Source: Nostoc linckia FACHB-104 (GTDB lineage Bacteria > Cyanobacteriota > Cyanobacteriia > Cyanobacteriales > Nostocaceae). From it: a stretch of DNA of 64,000 nucleotides. The position numbers and the translations under genes were made by a program. Positions 7,428 through 17,732 of the stretch are shown here, one piece after another (position 1 is the first letter of the stretch; each line of letters starts with the position of its first letter). The notes beneath the pieces were generated by a model. That model was not told where the DNA came from. It ran no database searches and worked only from the letters and a program-made list of their open reading frames with translations. The DNA is taken from assembly GCF_014696615.1 (NCBI RefSeq), contig NZ_JACJQJ010000002.1, positions 186,001 through 250,000 of the forward strand, in the 5' to 3' direction.

Positions 7428-9080
7428 ATGACAAGCGAACGAAAACGCCTTTTGGTTGTTGGTGGTGTTGCTGGAGGCGCTTCTTGTGCAGCTAGAGCGC
7501 GCCGTTTATCAGAGACAGCAGAAATTACCATGTTTGAAAGAGGTCAGTTTGTTTCCTTTGCTAACTGTGGATTGCCTTACTACGTTGGTGATGTGATTAC
7601 TGATGAGCAAAAGCTGATAGTAGCGAATGCAGACTTATTCAAACAAAGATTTAATATCGATGTGCGATTAGAAAATGAAGTGCTGGACATAGAGAAAGAA
7701 GCAGCCACCATTACAGTAAAAAACCATAAAACAGGCGAAATTTACCAAGAATCTTACGATGCTTTAGTACTAGCGCCAGGAGCAGCCTCAATTCGACCGC
7801 AACTACCAGGAATTGACTTACCGGGAATTTTTGCTGTGCGAACTATTCCTGATAGCCGTCGGATTCGAGAATGGATTGAGCAAAAGCAAGTCAAGCGCGC
7901 TGTTGTGGTGGGTGGGGGGTTCATCGGCTTAGAAATGACCGAAAATCTTCTCCATCGCGGTATAGCAATCACTTTATTACAAAATCAATCTCAGGTGATG
8001 GCACCCCTTGATCCAGAAATGGCAGCGCCAATTCACGATCGCCTGGAAGCGCATGGTGTCAAGTTGCGTCTAGGGGATGGAGTCGTTGGGTTTGAATCTA
8101 ACCCTGATGGCACTATTAACGCGATCGCAGAATCTGGAGAAATCCACACCACAGATTTGGTAATTTTAGCAATTGGTGTACGTCCAGAAACCACACTGGC
8201 AAAGGCTGCGGGGCTGGAAATTGGGTCACGTGGAGGGATTCGCGTCAATGAACAGATGCAAACTAGCGATCGCCGCATTTGGGCTGTGGGGGATGCGGTG
8301 GAGGTACAAGATTTTGTCACTAAAGAATGGACTTTCATTCCTTTAGCAGGCCCAGCTAACCGTCAAGGTCGGATAGCTGCCAATGCGATTTTCGGTAGAA
8401 ATACTACTTTTAGAGGTGTACAAGGAACCTCAGTCTGTGGATTGTTAGGATTAGCGATCGCTTCTACAGGTGCCAATGAGAAAACACTCAAGCGCTTAGG
8501 TTGGAGCTATGACAAAGTTTATCTTTATCCGGGACATCATGTCGGTTATTATCCCAATGCCAAACCAATTAATATGAAACTGCTGTTTTCTTCCGTAGAT
8601 GGGCTAATTTTAGGAGCGCAAGCAGTGGGAGAAGATGGGGTGGAAAAACGTATAGATGTCATCTCAATGGCAATTCAACTAGGAGCAACAATATATGACT
8701 TGGAAGAAGCTGAATTATGTTATGCTCCACAGTTTGGCGCAGCAAAAGATCCAGTCAATGTAGCTGGGATGATTGCAGCCAATAATTTACACCAAGATGC
8801 ACCTTTAGCACATTGGGAATATCTACCCAAGTTCGATGGCATACTTTTGGATGTGCGTGGGGTGAATGAGTTTGAAGCAGGTCATGTAGAAGGAGCAATT
8901 AATATTCCCTTACCTGAATTGCGCCAGCGCATGAGCGAACTACCTGCAGAAAAAGAGATTTGGGTTTATTGCCAAGTCGGACAAAGGGGTTATTATGCCA
9001 CTCGTGCTTTAAGGCTCAATGATTTTCATGCTTATAACCTCAGTGGCGGTTTTAAAACTTATCAGGCGAGGAAAAACTAA
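7428..9080 (+). CDS. CoA-disulfide reductase-type FAD oxidoreductase fused to rhodanese
   Basis: This 550-residue protein carries a pyridine nucleotide-disulfide oxidoreductase module. FAD binding is VVGGVAGGASCAARARR (10-26), the single catalytic Cys is in SFANCGLPYY (Cys47), as in CoA-disulfide reductases and persulfide reductases, and the NAD(P)-binding loop VVVGGGFIGLEM lies near 165. AVGDAVEV and a dimerisation domain follow. A C-terminal rhodanese domain (about 460-550) has LDVRGVNEFEAGHVEGAINI and the active-site loop VYCQVGQRGY with Cys. This CoADR-RHD architecture reduces CoA disulfides, polysulfide or CoA persulfide in sulfur and redox metabolism. A GGAG ribosome-binding site precedes the ATG. 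A palindrome-bearing promoter lies upstream. Confidence 0.9.
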   Translation: MTSERKRLLVVGGVAGGASCAARARRLSETAEITMFERGQFVSFANCGLPYYVGDVITDEQKLIVANADLFKQRFNIDVRLENEVLDIEKEAATITVKNHKTGEIYQESYDALVLAPGAASIRPQLPGIDLPGIFAVRTIPDSRRIREWIEQKQVKRAVVVGGGFIGLEMTENLLHRGIAITLLQNQSQVMAPLDPEMAAPIHDRLEAHGVKLRLGDGVVGFESNPDGTINAIAESGEIHTTDLVILAIGVRPETTLAKAAGLEIGSRGGIRVNEQMQTSDRRIWAVGDAVEVQDFVTKEWTFIPLAGPANRQGRIAANAIFGRNTTFRGVQGTSVCGLLGLAIASTGANEKTLKRLGWSYDKVYLYPGHHVGYYPNAKPINMKLLFSSVDGLILGAQAVGEDGVEKRIDVISMAIQLGATIYDLEEAELCYAPQFGAAKDPVNVAGMIAANNLHQDAPLAHWEYLPKFDGILLDVRGVNEFEAGHVEGAINIPLPELRQRMSELPAEKEIWVYCQVGQRGYYATRALRLNDFHAYNLSGGFKTYQARKN

Positions 9081-9184
9081 ATATAGCAATCATAAATGAT
9101 TTGTGAAATATTACATTAAGGTTCGTTGACTGTTAACCGTTAACAGTTAACAGCCACAACTGAAATGCTTGCCAAAGCAAGTGA

Positions 9185-9206
9185 TTATTTTTTCTTTGGA
9201 AGTCCC
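9185..9206. repeat. Relic of the GGAAGTCCC repeat family
   Basis: TATTTTTTCTTTGGAAGTCCC matches the right end of the inverted-repeat element at 13637-13720. The preceding GCTTGCCAAAGCAAG can form a small hairpin, so this stretch could also end transcription from either side. Confidence 0.45.
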
Positions 9207-9216
9207 AAATCGGTAT

Positions 9217-11937
9217 TTATTCCTGTTGTAAAGGAATTTCAATCCAGAATTCTGTGCCTTTACCCAGGAAAGACTCACACCTCAAAATTCCTGCGTGCTT
9301 TTCTACAACAATCTGGTAACTAATAGATAAGCCTAAACCTGTACCTTTCCCTACTGGTTTAGTAGTAAAAAATGGGTCAAATAGCTTCGATTGTACCTCT
9401 TGCGGGATGCCTGGGCCATTATCTGCAATCCTCACTAGGACTCGACGATTATTAGTGAGTTCAGTACTGATTTTAATTTGGCTACGATTTTTTTGAGTAT
9501 CTGAATGAGAATGCTGGTTATGGTAATTATCTAGAGCATCAATGGCATTATTAATAATATTCATAAATACCTGATTCATTTGCCCAGGATAGCACTCTAC
9601 TAAAGGCAATTTACCATATTCTTTGATGATTTCAATACCAATTGGATGCTCTGACTTGGCTTTCAGACGATTCTGCAAAATCAGCAGGGTACTATCAAGA
9701 CCTTCATGAATATTAACTGCTTTCATTTCTGCTTCATCTAAGCGAGAAAAGTTGCGTAAACTCAGTACAATTTCCCGAATACGATTAGTACCAATCCTCA
9801 TAGAAGAGAGTAATTTTAATAAGTCATTAGCAATAAATTCTAAGTCAACTGTTTCGCAAAATTCCTGAATTTCATGAACAGGATGAGGATAGTTTTTCTC
9901 ATAAAGTTTAAGTAGCTCTAGCAACTCTTGGACATATTCATCAGCTGGCGTAAGATTACCATGAATAAAATTAACCGGATTATTAATTTCATGGGCAATT
10001 CCAGCAACTAATTGACCCAAGCTAGACATTTTTTCTTGCTGAATTAGTTGAGCTTGAGTTTGTTGCAACTTATGTAAAGTTTCGCTGAGTTTTTCTGCTT
10101 GAGCTTGCGCTGCTAAGGTAGCAGCACGGCTTTGGGTATAAAGTTGTGCATGGTCAATGGCAATTCCTAATTGATCTGTGACAGCTTGCAACAAGTTAAT
10201 TTCACTATTATCCCAAACACGTTCGCCACTACAATGGCTACAAACAATTGCTCCTAATTCTCCTGTATTACTACTAACTGGTAGCAACAATAAAGAAGTA
10301 ATACCGAACTCAGTTAAGAATTTTTGTATATGACTTTCAATTTGGCGATCGCTATCAATATTATGAATACAAATTATTTCTTGGTTAAGTAGATGTTTCG
10401 CTAAAAAAGAGTATTTTCTTAGCGAAATCACACTTAATATACTAGGTAATTCCGGCTGACGTGCTTCATGAGTAATAGACAAGCTAGTTTGAGAAAATTC
10501 AGGTAAATAACGGATAAAGTAGCAACGGTCAATTTGTAATAAACTGCGGATTTCTCTCACAGCAGTTTCTAAAATAGTATCGAGTTCCAAAGAACTACGG
10601 ATTTGGCTAGCTAAACCCAGCAGTAAAGCTTCTCGACGGCTGAGGAGTTGTTCTTTTGCCCAAATTCTATCAATAGCTACAGCAATATTATTAGCAATCC
10701 AATTGAGCATATTATGAGTAGGTTGGCTCAAGGATTCACAGCAAAATAAAGCCATAATACCTACTAATTCTTCTTCCACTATTAATGGATAGGCAGAAAA
10801 AAGTAAGCTTGATGATATATTTTCTAGGTTGTCAATTTGATAATTTGTGTGTAAATCTTGATTTAATATTGCTTGATGATTTTGATTGATTGTGTCAATA
10901 ACACTGTTAACTAATAACTTTTGATTAGGGAAATTTTGCAGGTTAGTTAAGATGCTACAGCTACTATCTGTACAAGTGACACCTGCTTGAAATTGAATAT
11001 CTGTTGTCTGCCTTTCTCCAGTCCAAATTCCCACAAAAGCGACATCCAGATATTGCGATATTGTATGTGTACACTGTTGAATAATTTCAGTCAGCGTACC
11101 ACTTTGAGCTAAGATTAAACTCACTTCTGCACTTAAGAGTGAAAGGTGCGATCGCTCTCGAATTGATAACTCGGAAAGTTTACGCTGTGTAATATCCGTA
11201 CGAATTGCGACATATTTCTCTGGTTTACCTTCAGCAGATAACCTCGGTACTATTGTTGTGTCTACCCAATAAAAAGTACCATCCTTGGCTTTATTTCTAA
11301 TTTCTCCTTGCCAAATTTTCCCTTGAGAAATAGTTTTCCATAATTGCGCGAAAAATTCTTGGCTGTGATAACCTGAATTGATAATTCTGTGGTTTTGCCC
11401 AATCAGTTCTTCTCTTGAATATTGAGAAATCTTACAAAATTTATCATTAACATAAGTGATTATGCCACTGGCATCAGTTATTGCTACTAAAGAATGAGCA
11501 TTTATAGCATATTTTAAGTTTTCTGATTCTTGCAGAGAATTCCGGAAAGCGATTTCCTGCTCTTTAGTGGCATGAATATCACGGGCTACGGCATAAATTA
11601 AGTGTTCACTGTGGAAGGTTGTAGAATTCCATGACAACCATTTATAAGATCCATCTGCACAAAGATAGCGATTTTCAAAGCAAATTGCATCTATTCCTGT
11701 TGTCAATTTTTGTGCTTCTAAAATCGTCGATTCGCGGTCTTCTGGATGCACAAATTCAATAAAGGGTTTATCAAATAGCTCTTGATTTGACCAGCCTAAA
11801 GTTTTACTCCAAGCTGGATTGATATGTTTGAAATAACCATCAAAACCAGCAATACAAAGTAAGTCTAGCGAAAGAGAAAAAAATCGCGAATATTTAGCTA
11901 CCGACTCTACATCTTCTAATTGAAATGACTGTTGCAT
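9217..11937 (-). CDS. PAS-PAS-GAF-GAF sensor histidine kinase
   Basis: This 906-residue cytoplasmic hybrid-free sensor kinase has no membrane segment. PAS1 spans about 15-125 ([18 protein letters not shown]), PAS2 about 140-255 with its PAC region ([20 protein letters not shown]), GAF1 about 275-415 and GAF2 about 440-595. A coiled coil follows, then HisKA with the phospho-acceptor His in [17 protein letters not shown], and HATPase_c with [10 protein letters not shown] (G1) and [15 protein letters not shown] (G2). Neither GAF domain shows the conserved Cys context of a phytochrome chromophore site, so light sensing by bilin is unlikely. No response regulator gene adjoins. The gene converges with the CoADR-rhodanese gene. 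Confidence 0.92.
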   Translation of the reverse strand: MQQSFQLEDVESVAKYSRFFSLSLDLLCIAGFDGYFKHINPAWSKTLGWSNQELFDKPFIEFVHPEDRESTILEAQKLTTGIDAICFENRYLCADGSYKWLSWNSTTFHSEHLIYAVARDIHATKEQEIAFRNSLQESENLKYAINAHSLVAITDASGIITYVNDKFCKISQYSREELIGQNHRIINSGYHSQEFFAQLWKTISQGKIWQGEIRNKAKDGTFYWVDTTIVPRLSAEGKPEKYVAIRTDITQRKLSELSIRERSHLSLLSAEVSLILAQSGTLTEIIQQCTHTISQYLDVAFVGIWTGERQTTDIQFQAGVTCTDSSCSILTNLQNFPNQKLLVNSVIDTINQNHQAILNQDLHTNYQIDNLENISSSLLFSAYPLIVEEELVGIMALFCCESLSQPTHNMLNWIANNIAVAIDRIWAKEQLLSRREALLLGLASQIRSSLELDTILETAVREIRSLLQIDRCYFIRYLPEFSQTSLSITHEARQPELPSILSVISLRKYSFLAKHLLNQEIICIHNIDSDRQIESHIQKFLTEFGITSLLLLPVSSNTGELGAIVCSHCSGERVWDNSEINLLQAVTDQLGIAIDHAQLYTQSRAATLAAQAQAEKLSETLHKLQQTQAQLIQQEKMSSLGQLVAGIAHEINNPVNFIHGNLTPADEYVQELLELLKLYEKNYPHPVHEIQEFCETVDLEFIANDLLKLLSSMRIGTNRIREIVLSLRNFSRLDEAEMKAVNIHEGLDSTLLILQNRLKAKSEHPIGIEIIKEYGKLPLVECYPGQMNQVFMNIINNAIDALDNYHNQHSHSDTQKNRSQIKISTELTNNRRVLVRIADNGPGIPQEVQSKLFDPFFTTKPVGKGTGLGLSISYQIVVEKHAGILRCESFLGKGTEFWIEIPLQQE

Positions 11938-12428
11938 ATACCAAGAGCTTGTAAATTTTGAAAGTTTTAATAGGTGTAAATTGAGTTCACTTTCACAATT
12001 TCACCAGTCATACCAATTACCTACTAGATTCAGCTAAAAAATTTAGCTTTCACTTACTCAGGAATTTACTTCTTTGGACAAGGCTGATCTGCTTCCCAGT
12101 TAAGCTTTAACCAAAATTTCTACTTACCCAGTCTTCTATTAGATTTAGATTTCCCGAAAAGACTATAAAGTAAACGTGAATTTAACAAAATTTAAATAAG
12201 AAATATTAAGTCGAAATCTCAGTGCAATTACAAACTATATACATTAGTCGGTTGGGGAGCAAGTGTGTCCTTGGTGGTTCCCAGCGTTTTAGCAATCGGC
12301 TTTTGATGTAAGAGTACTGCAAGTAAAAAAATGCCCAATTGTCGTTGCGATCACAATGACAAACTGAAATAGGATTGCTATATATCTGCGCTTGTGAGAA
12401 ATGCAGGATTAAATAATTAGGAAGTTCT
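11938..12428. other. Gene-free spacer, 491 bp
   Basis: This AT-rich spacer lies between the start of the histidine kinase and the end of the FUSC gene. I see no credible reading frame and no clear repeat. It should contain the promoter of the histidine kinase gene, but no convincing -35/-10 pair could be chosen. Confidence 0.6.
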
Positions 12429-13565
12429 TTACTCTTGATTGAGAGTGGCTGCCATTCTTTGCAGCTTTCTCCCTACCTCTTCCATAATGTAAAAGAAGGT
12501 GAAAAACCGCAATAGCTCATCAATGGGATAATCTAAATGCTGCGTTGCTTTCAGTTGGTTAAATTGCTCTGTGGCATTAGTGAGTACAACTTCCATCTCT
12601 GAGATAGATAATTGTGACTGATGGGATTTTACTGCTGTTGCTAGGGTGAGCATTGCATTTTGAGTTTCCTGCGCCAAGGGAGTAAGTTGAGGTGAGAGCA
12701 TTTGCCAAAATGTATCTTGTTGTCTAGCGAGTACAGTATGTTCCATTGTCAGAGTATGCTCCCAAATTCTCCGGATGAGAAATTCCCAAGCCGGATTAAC
12801 TCGCATTTCTGGCGGTTCATTGCTTAATCCTTGCCTAACTTCCTTCCAGAGTTCCCGTCCTTTGCCAAAGGAACGAATAATACTAATTTTTAAAGCATCT
12901 GCATGAGAGCGATCATAGTTTCCTGTAAAGGCGCAATTGACGACTAATCGGTAAAACTGTTCTAAATCTATCAGGGTTTGGGATAAACAATCTCGCAGCT
13001 GTAAGCCAGCCGCCGCCGGAAAAATAAACTTGTTCACCAACAGCGCCACACCAATACCTAAAAAGGTTTCTAGTAATCTACCCCAGGCGTACAACCAAGG
13101 CGAATGATTGTAACTTAAGATCACGATCGCCGATACATACCCCGCCAACTTTGCGGCTTCGTTAAATTTACAGACAGAAGTGGCAAAAATAGTTACAAAT
13201 ACACATACTCCCAGCGACCAGGGATTACTACCCAGCGTGACAGCAAAAACTGCTCCTGCTAAAGCACCAATAATTGTCCCAATTAAACGCTGTATCCCTA
13301 ATGCTAAAGTACTGCCATGAGTTGAAGACATAACAATAATGGCAGCAATCACAGCATAGAAAGGATATTCCCATCGCAACCCTTGAGCAATCACTAAAGA
13401 AATTGCCGCCGCGATCGCCATTTTTCCTGCCATCTTCGCTAACTGGAGCCATGAAATCGCCTGGGGAGAAACCATCCAGTTTTTGATATAAATGATCGCG
13501 CCTACAAAAAGCGATCGCTTGACTCGGTTATTTGAGCGTGACAAGCGACGAGAAGATTTTGCCAT
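12429..13565 (-). CDS. FUSC family (aromatic acid exporter-like) membrane protein
   Basis: This 378-residue protein has a cytoplasmic basic N terminus and about six transmembrane helices between residues 35 and 185. The second helical hairpin includes VIVMSSTHGSTLALGIQRLIGTI, typical of the FUSC/YccS/ArAE fold, with an R-GT-IGA motif where a repeat of the transport domain begins. The C-terminal half (about 190-378) is helical and soluble. FUSC proteins are linked to export of aromatic acids or other toxic organic acids, but single-half proteins of this size in cyanobacteria have no proven substrate. It stands alone, with no HlyD-type adaptor next to it. Confidence 0.82.
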   Translation of the reverse strand: MAKSSRRLSRSNNRVKRSLFVGAIIYIKNWMVSPQAISWLQLAKMAGKMAIAAAISLVIAQGLRWEYPFYAVIAAIIVMSSTHGSTLALGIQRLIGTIIGALAGAVFAVTLGSNPWSLGVCVFVTIFATSVCKFNEAAKLAGYVSAIVILSYNHSPWLYAWGRLLETFLGIGVALLVNKFIFPAAAGLQLRDCLSQTLIDLEQFYRLVVNCAFTGNYDRSHADALKISIIRSFGKGRELWKEVRQGLSNEPPEMRVNPAWEFLIRRIWEHTLTMEHTVLARQQDTFWQMLSPQLTPLAQETQNAMLTLATAVKSHQSQLSISEMEVVLTNATEQFNQLKATQHLDYPIDELLRFFTFFYIMEEVGRKLQRMAATLNQE

Positions 13566-13636
13566 GCTGAAGGTATTTTGTAATTAAGGCTACTTTCGAT
13601 TCCTCAACAAAATTAATTACACATCTTTTCCTCTAT

Positions 13637-13720
13637 GGGACTTCCAGAAATTAAATTATCCATTTCCTCTGCTTCCTCTGCTTGTCAAAGCGATTGATTA
13701 TTTTTTTATTTGGAAGTCCC
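13637..13720. mobile_element. Small terminal-inverted-repeat element (GGGACTTCCA ends)
   Basis: GGGACTTCCA (13637-13646) is the exact reverse complement of TGGAAGTCCC (13711-13720), and pairing continues imperfectly inward (AAATTAAATTATC against GATTATTTTTTTATT). The 84-bp element has no coding capacity. Right ends of the same family recur near 9206, 26090, 36946 and 40802. It behaves like a miniature mobile element, though no target duplication is visible here. Confidence 0.6.
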
Positions 13721-13745
13721 TGTTCCCTATTCCCTTTGCTAAAAA

Positions 13746-15566
13746 CTAACTACACTGTTTCGCGGAAGCAGGGTTTACAAAATCATGTAAATCTGCGTCC
13801 CAAATACTGATGTAAATAAAATCACAGTCTTGCCGCACAATCTGACCCTTGACTCCACCTTGGGTAAATGTAAAATTATCAGACTGACGGCTTTGTATTT
13901 GTTGCAATCCCTGTTTAATTTCTGCTGTAGCTTGACCGCCTAACATTCCATTTAAAGTATTCTGCATTACTTGAGGGTCTACAGATTGGGCAAAAGCTGC
14001 CTCTGTTTGGCGCAACGCTCCGGTGTTACGATCAAATAAGTAGCCTACGTCTATTTTGTTTGGTACTACTTTATAGGTGACAGCGCGAGTATTACGCCAC
14101 AGGCCTCTTAAATCTTTCTTGGGTCTACCAAGAGTAGCTTCAACACTGCTTCTGGAAGTACCTGTAGGAAATGCAGGAACGCTTTGACTAATGTTACTAC
14201 TAGCGGATTTAGGAGGCTGGTCGTTTTTCTGTGGTGTCGCACTTACCTCTGGTGTAGAAACTTCAGGTGGCTGATCTTCTGTGTTTGGCTGTGGTGTGTT
14301 TGTGGCAAGTGGTGCAGAAGTATCAGAATTTACAGTTTCTTGCTCAGGGATTGATGTTGTAGCTTCTGGGGGATTAGATTCGACTCGGGGGTTAAGAGTA
14401 GGAATAGGTGCAGGAATTACTTGCACAGGTGATGGTGATGTAGTTGGGGAAGTTGGCGTTGGAATAGGGGTGTCGGTTGGTGGGGTGATACTAGCTGAGG
14501 GTTCTGGTAAAGGAGTGGAATTTTGCACAATGGGTGTTTCCACTTCTGGTTGACGGGTAATATTAGAAATTATTAATCCACCAATCAACCCACCCACAAC
14601 TAAACTACCAATAATTGCAGCAGGTTTTTGCCAATTGCTGGGAGTAATGGTTTGCGATTGTGGAGCATATAATGGCTGCGTTTTCCCAATTGAGGCGTTA
14701 GCTGTGGTAGGTCGCCTGGTGACTGTGGCTGGTGTAATATAGCTAGCAGACTGCAAAGCATAAAGCATTTTACTAGCAGTGGTATAGCGATCGCTAGCAT
14801 TGGGTTTAGTTGCTTGATCCAATACTTGAGCTAAACTAGGCGAAACATTAGGGGCGTAATCTCGCCAGAGTATTTCCCCTGTTTGTTGATTGGTTTCTAG
14901 TTCTTGGGGTTGTTTACCAGTTAGTAAATAAATAGCTGTTAAGCCCAAACTATAAATGTCAGTAGCATAAACTGGTCGTCCTAAAGCTTGTTCGCTAGAC
15001 ATATACCCTGGCGTACCAATCACCATTGAATTTGCTGGAGAACCAGGGGAAGTCACCACAGAACGGATAGTTTCCTTAACTGCACCAAAATCAATCAAAA
15101 CTGGCTTGCTATCAGGAGAACGAACAATAATGTTATCCGGTTTGATATCTCGGTGAATAATACCTTTGCTGTGGATGTATTCTAATACTGGCAAAAGACT
15201 AAATAGAATTTCCCTAACAGCTGTTTCGCTGACTTGATTATTAGCTGTAACAATATCTCTCAAGGTTTGACCATGAATCCATTCCTGAACGAGATAAAAT
15301 TGCCCTTTTTCCGAAAAATAGGCATAAAGCTCCGGAATTTGGTCACTACTTTTACCCAAATTCTCTAAAGTAGCGGCTTCTCTCTCAAACCGCTGTTGAA
15401 TTATTTGGTAGGTTTGCGGATCATTACTGATAGGCTTTAGCTGTTTAATTACACAGCGACGGCGAGAAGGCATATGAGTATCTTCTGCCAGGAAGGTTTC
15501 GCCGAAACCACCTGCACCGAGTACCTGAATAACTTGATACCGATTGTTGAGAAGGGTTATTGTCAT
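13746..15566 (-). CDS. Membrane Ser/Thr protein kinase with C-terminal SmpA/OmlA-like domain
   Basis: This 606-residue Hanks-type kinase has a glycine loop LGAGGFGETFLAED (16-29), catalytic Lys41, HRDIKPDN (138-145), DFGAVKE (159-165) and the APE-like segment GTPGYMSSEQ (184-193). A proline-rich linker follows, then a single transmembrane helix (about 316-335), a Pro/Thr/Ser-rich spacer (about 340-455) and an extracytoplasmic domain (about 465-606). That domain starts GTSRSSVEATLGRPKKDLRG and recalls the SmpA/OmlA (BamE) fold; the match is by pattern only. It is one of four paralogues in the window. Orientation implies cytoplasmic kinase, outside sensor. Its short linkers and low-complexity spacer are typical of cyanobacterial STKs. 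Confidence 0.92.
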   Translation of the reverse strand: MTITLLNNRYQVIQVLGAGGFGETFLAEDTHMPSRRRCVIKQLKPISNDPQTYQIIQQRFEREAATLENLGKSSDQIPELYAYFSEKGQFYLVQEWIHGQTLRDIVTANNQVSETAVREILFSLLPVLEYIHSKGIIHRDIKPDNIIVRSPDSKPVLIDFGAVKETIRSVVTSPGSPANSMVIGTPGYMSSEQALGRPVYATDIYSLGLTAIYLLTGKQPQELETNQQTGEILWRDYAPNVSPSLAQVLDQATKPNASDRYTTASKMLYALQSASYITPATVTRRPTTANASIGKTQPLYAPQSQTITPSNWQKPAAIIGSLVVGGLIGGLIISNITRQPEVETPIVQNSTPLPEPSASITPPTDTPIPTPTSPTTSPSPVQVIPAPIPTLNPRVESNPPEATTSIPEQETVNSDTSAPLATNTPQPNTEDQPPEVSTPEVSATPQKNDQPPKSASSNISQSVPAFPTGTSRSSVEATLGRPKKDLRGLWRNTRAVTYKVVPNKIDVGYLFDRNTGALRQTEAAFAQSVDPQVMQNTLNGMLGGQATAEIKQGLQQIQSRQSDNFTFTQGGVKGQIVRQDCDFIYISIWDADLHDFVNPASAKQCS

Positions 15567-15764
15567 GCTCTTTGAAAGCGTGGACGACTAGTGGTGTGTC
15601 AAGCTTGTTCTGATAGGTTAATGAGTTTATAGTCAGGATTTCAGCCCTTGAATATTTAAGCACTAAAGTGCTAACTACGAACCTATCAAGATTAATCTTG
15701 ACATCCTGTTAGTGTGTCGTTAGACATCACCCTTTCCAATGTATATCAGGGAATGGGGATTGGG

Positions 15765-15838
15765 GGATGAGGGAGATGAGGGGGATAAGGAGAAATAACA
15801 AACACCAAATGACCAATTACCAATTACCAATTACCCAA
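15765..15838. repeat. Short tandem repeats between two kinase genes
   Basis: GATGAGGGA/GATGAGGGG 9-mers followed by ACCAATT heptamers, the same units as elsewhere in the window. Confidence 0.65.
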
Positions 15839-15839
15839 A

Positions 15840-17396
15840 TTATCTAGCATCACTCACAACCCATCTGCTGTTTTGGGCATCCCACAATAGAGAAAAACGC
15901 ACGGAAGCTGAGGATAATTTGCCGTTTTTTAAGTAATATCGCAAACTTGCGTCAACGGTTGCTGTTTCGGCGTTTGCTTCCACTAAACTCACTTGTGTGA
16001 CATCTACACTTTGCACTCTACCTCCCCACCAATCTATATAGGAAAGATAACCATTTGGATGGAGTTTGCGATTATTTTGTAAGCTGGGAGTTAGCAGGTT
16101 CCAAGAAGTTTGAAACTGTCCTTGATTAATATTGGCGTAATAATTTTGGATCGCGGCTTCTGGTGATGGGCGATCGCTTGTTGTTTCGCTTGTTGTTGGT
16201 GTTGTGGGAGAAAATTGCAGAGATGGGGTTGGTGTTACAGTTTCCTGGGGTTGATTGCGGATGGTAGCTGATTCCGTAGTTGCGGGTGTTGATTCGGCTA
16301 CAATTTGGGGTTGTTTGTCGTTGTTAAGGGCAAAAGCAATAATTATGGCACCGCCAATTAAACCACCTGCAATTAAACTGGCAATCAAGACACCTCTTTG
16401 TCCATTGCTGGGATTGTTGGGATTGCTAGGTTGATAAGATGGCGCTGGAATAACAGGAATTGTATTTGGTTGATGAGATACCCCAGGACTGACGGGGATT
16501 GTATATTGAGTAGGTGCTGCTGGTGTGTTGGTTACTGTTGGTGGTACATAAGGGGTAGTTGGCGGAAAGGTATTTGCCCCAATTTGTAAGGCTTGGAGCA
16601 TTTCTCTGGCTGTGGCGAAGCGATCGCGGGGATGATAGGCGATCGCTTTATCGATCACTCCTGCAAATGTCGGACTGACACTTAAAGCATGATGAGACCA
16701 AATAATTTCCCCTGTGCGTGGATCTGTTTCTAATTCTTGCGGTTGTTTCCCAGTCAGCAAGTAAATTGCGGTCATTCCTAAACTATATAAATCGCTGGAA
16801 AACACTGGCCTACCCATTGCTTGCTCGCTGGGCATATATCCTGGTGTGCCAATCACAATCGAGCTGGTAGGATTGCCTTGGGAATTGAGTACTGTTCCCA
16901 TTGTTTCCCGTACTGCACCAAAATCAATGAGTACAGGTTTGTTGTCACGATAACGCAAGATAATGTTATCCGGCTTGATATCGCGGTGAATGATCCGCTT
17001 TGAGTGAATATACTCTAATACTGGTAATAAATTTACTAATATTTCTCTGACTGAACTTTCGCTTAATAATCCCTGCTGTTGCAATTTCGCTGTGAGAGTC
17101 TGTCCTTCAATCAACTCTTGCACTACATAAAATTGCCCTTCTGACTGAAAATAAGCATATAACGAGGGAATTTGGTCAGTAGCGCCACCCAAATCTTCTA
17201 AAATTGCAGCTTCTCTTTGGAAACGTTCTCTTACCAATTGATAAATCTGGGGGTTATTTTGGATTGGTTTGAGTTGTTTAATCACACAGCGACGCTTGGA
17301 TGGCATTTGGGTATCTTCTGCTAAGAAAGTTTCACCAAATCCACCACTTCCTAAGGTTTGAATCACTTGATAGCGATTGTTAAGCAGGGTTTGCAT
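15840..17396 (-). CDS. Membrane Ser/Thr protein kinase with C-terminal NTF2-like domain
   Basis: This 518-residue paralogue of the kinase above has LGSGGFGETFLAED (15-28), Lys40, HRDIKPDNI (about 137) and DFGAVRE. A Pro/Thr linker leads to one transmembrane helix (about 335-355, rich in Ile/Gly/Ala). The external domain (about 410-518), beginning SPEAAIQNYYANINQGQF and ending with FSLLWDAQNSRWVVSDAR, has the size and pattern of an NTF2-like ligand-binding domain. The gene lies 273 bp upstream of the first kinase on the same strand with repeats between, so separate promoters are likely. Kinase activity is well supported; ligand and substrates are unknown. Confidence 0.92.
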   Translation of the reverse strand: MQTLLNNRYQVIQTLGSGGFGETFLAEDTQMPSKRRCVIKQLKPIQNNPQIYQLVRERFQREAAILEDLGGATDQIPSLYAYFQSEGQFYVVQELIEGQTLTAKLQQQGLLSESSVREILVNLLPVLEYIHSKRIIHRDIKPDNIILRYRDNKPVLIDFGAVRETMGTVLNSQGNPTSSIVIGTPGYMPSEQAMGRPVFSSDLYSLGMTAIYLLTGKQPQELETDPRTGEIIWSHHALSVSPTFAGVIDKAIAYHPRDRFATAREMLQALQIGANTFPPTTPYVPPTVTNTPAAPTQYTIPVSPGVSHQPNTIPVIPAPSYQPSNPNNPSNGQRGVLIASLIAGGLIGGAIIIAFALNNDKQPQIVAESTPATTESATIRNQPQETVTPTPSLQFSPTTPTTSETTSDRPSPEAAIQNYYANINQGQFQTSWNLLTPSLQNNRKLHPNGYLSYIDWWGGRVQSVDVTQVSLVEANAETATVDASLRYYLKNGKLSSASVRFSLLWDAQNSRWVVSDAR

Positions 17397-17499
17397 AAAT
17401 TGGCGTTAGCCAGTGAGAACAAGGGTGTTTGTTGTATACTTTACCTCGTTTCTGCTACTGGGTCATGCTTTGAGCTACTTGTTAATCACAGTTAATCAC

Positions 17500-17616
17500 T
17501 TAATTCCTGACTTCTTTAAATAGCTCTTTATACTCTGCACAATATTCATCTATGAGCGCAACTGTTGGGTGAGCATCTCGACGTAAATGTTTGAGGATTT
17601 GTAATTCTACATTCAT
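17500..17616 (-). pseudogene. N-terminal remnant of an IS701/IS4-type transposase
   Basis: A 38-codon frame encodes an N terminus (HPTVALIDEYCAEYKELFKEVRN core) like that of cyanobacterial IS701-group transposases, which begin with a short leucine-rich segment, then HPTPTVALIDEYC. It ends at a TAA immediately after VRN, where intact proteins continue for about 400 residues. No further transposase sequence or inverted end was found around it. This is a relic, useful as a marker of past insertion between the kinase and the GMC oxidoreductase. Family recognition is from memory. Confidence 0.6.
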
Positions 17617-17732
17617 TGCCCTACTTACCTTTCAGGGTTTTTTCTGTTCATCTTTTTATTTAGAATACCCGGAAAGTGACAGAAGAGGGCTAATTGGAGT
17701 TTGTCTCCAATCAGTAATTGCAGAAGGTAACC

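Noticed and set aside
9130-9146. Palindrome CTGTTAACCGTTAACAG after the CoADR gene
   Set aside because: Explained by overlapping TTAACAG heptamers; no T run to make it a terminator.
9217-11937. Bacteriophytochrome-like photoreceptor from GAF-containing kinase
   Set aside because: The GAF domains lack a recognisable bilin-binding Cys motif and a PHY domain.
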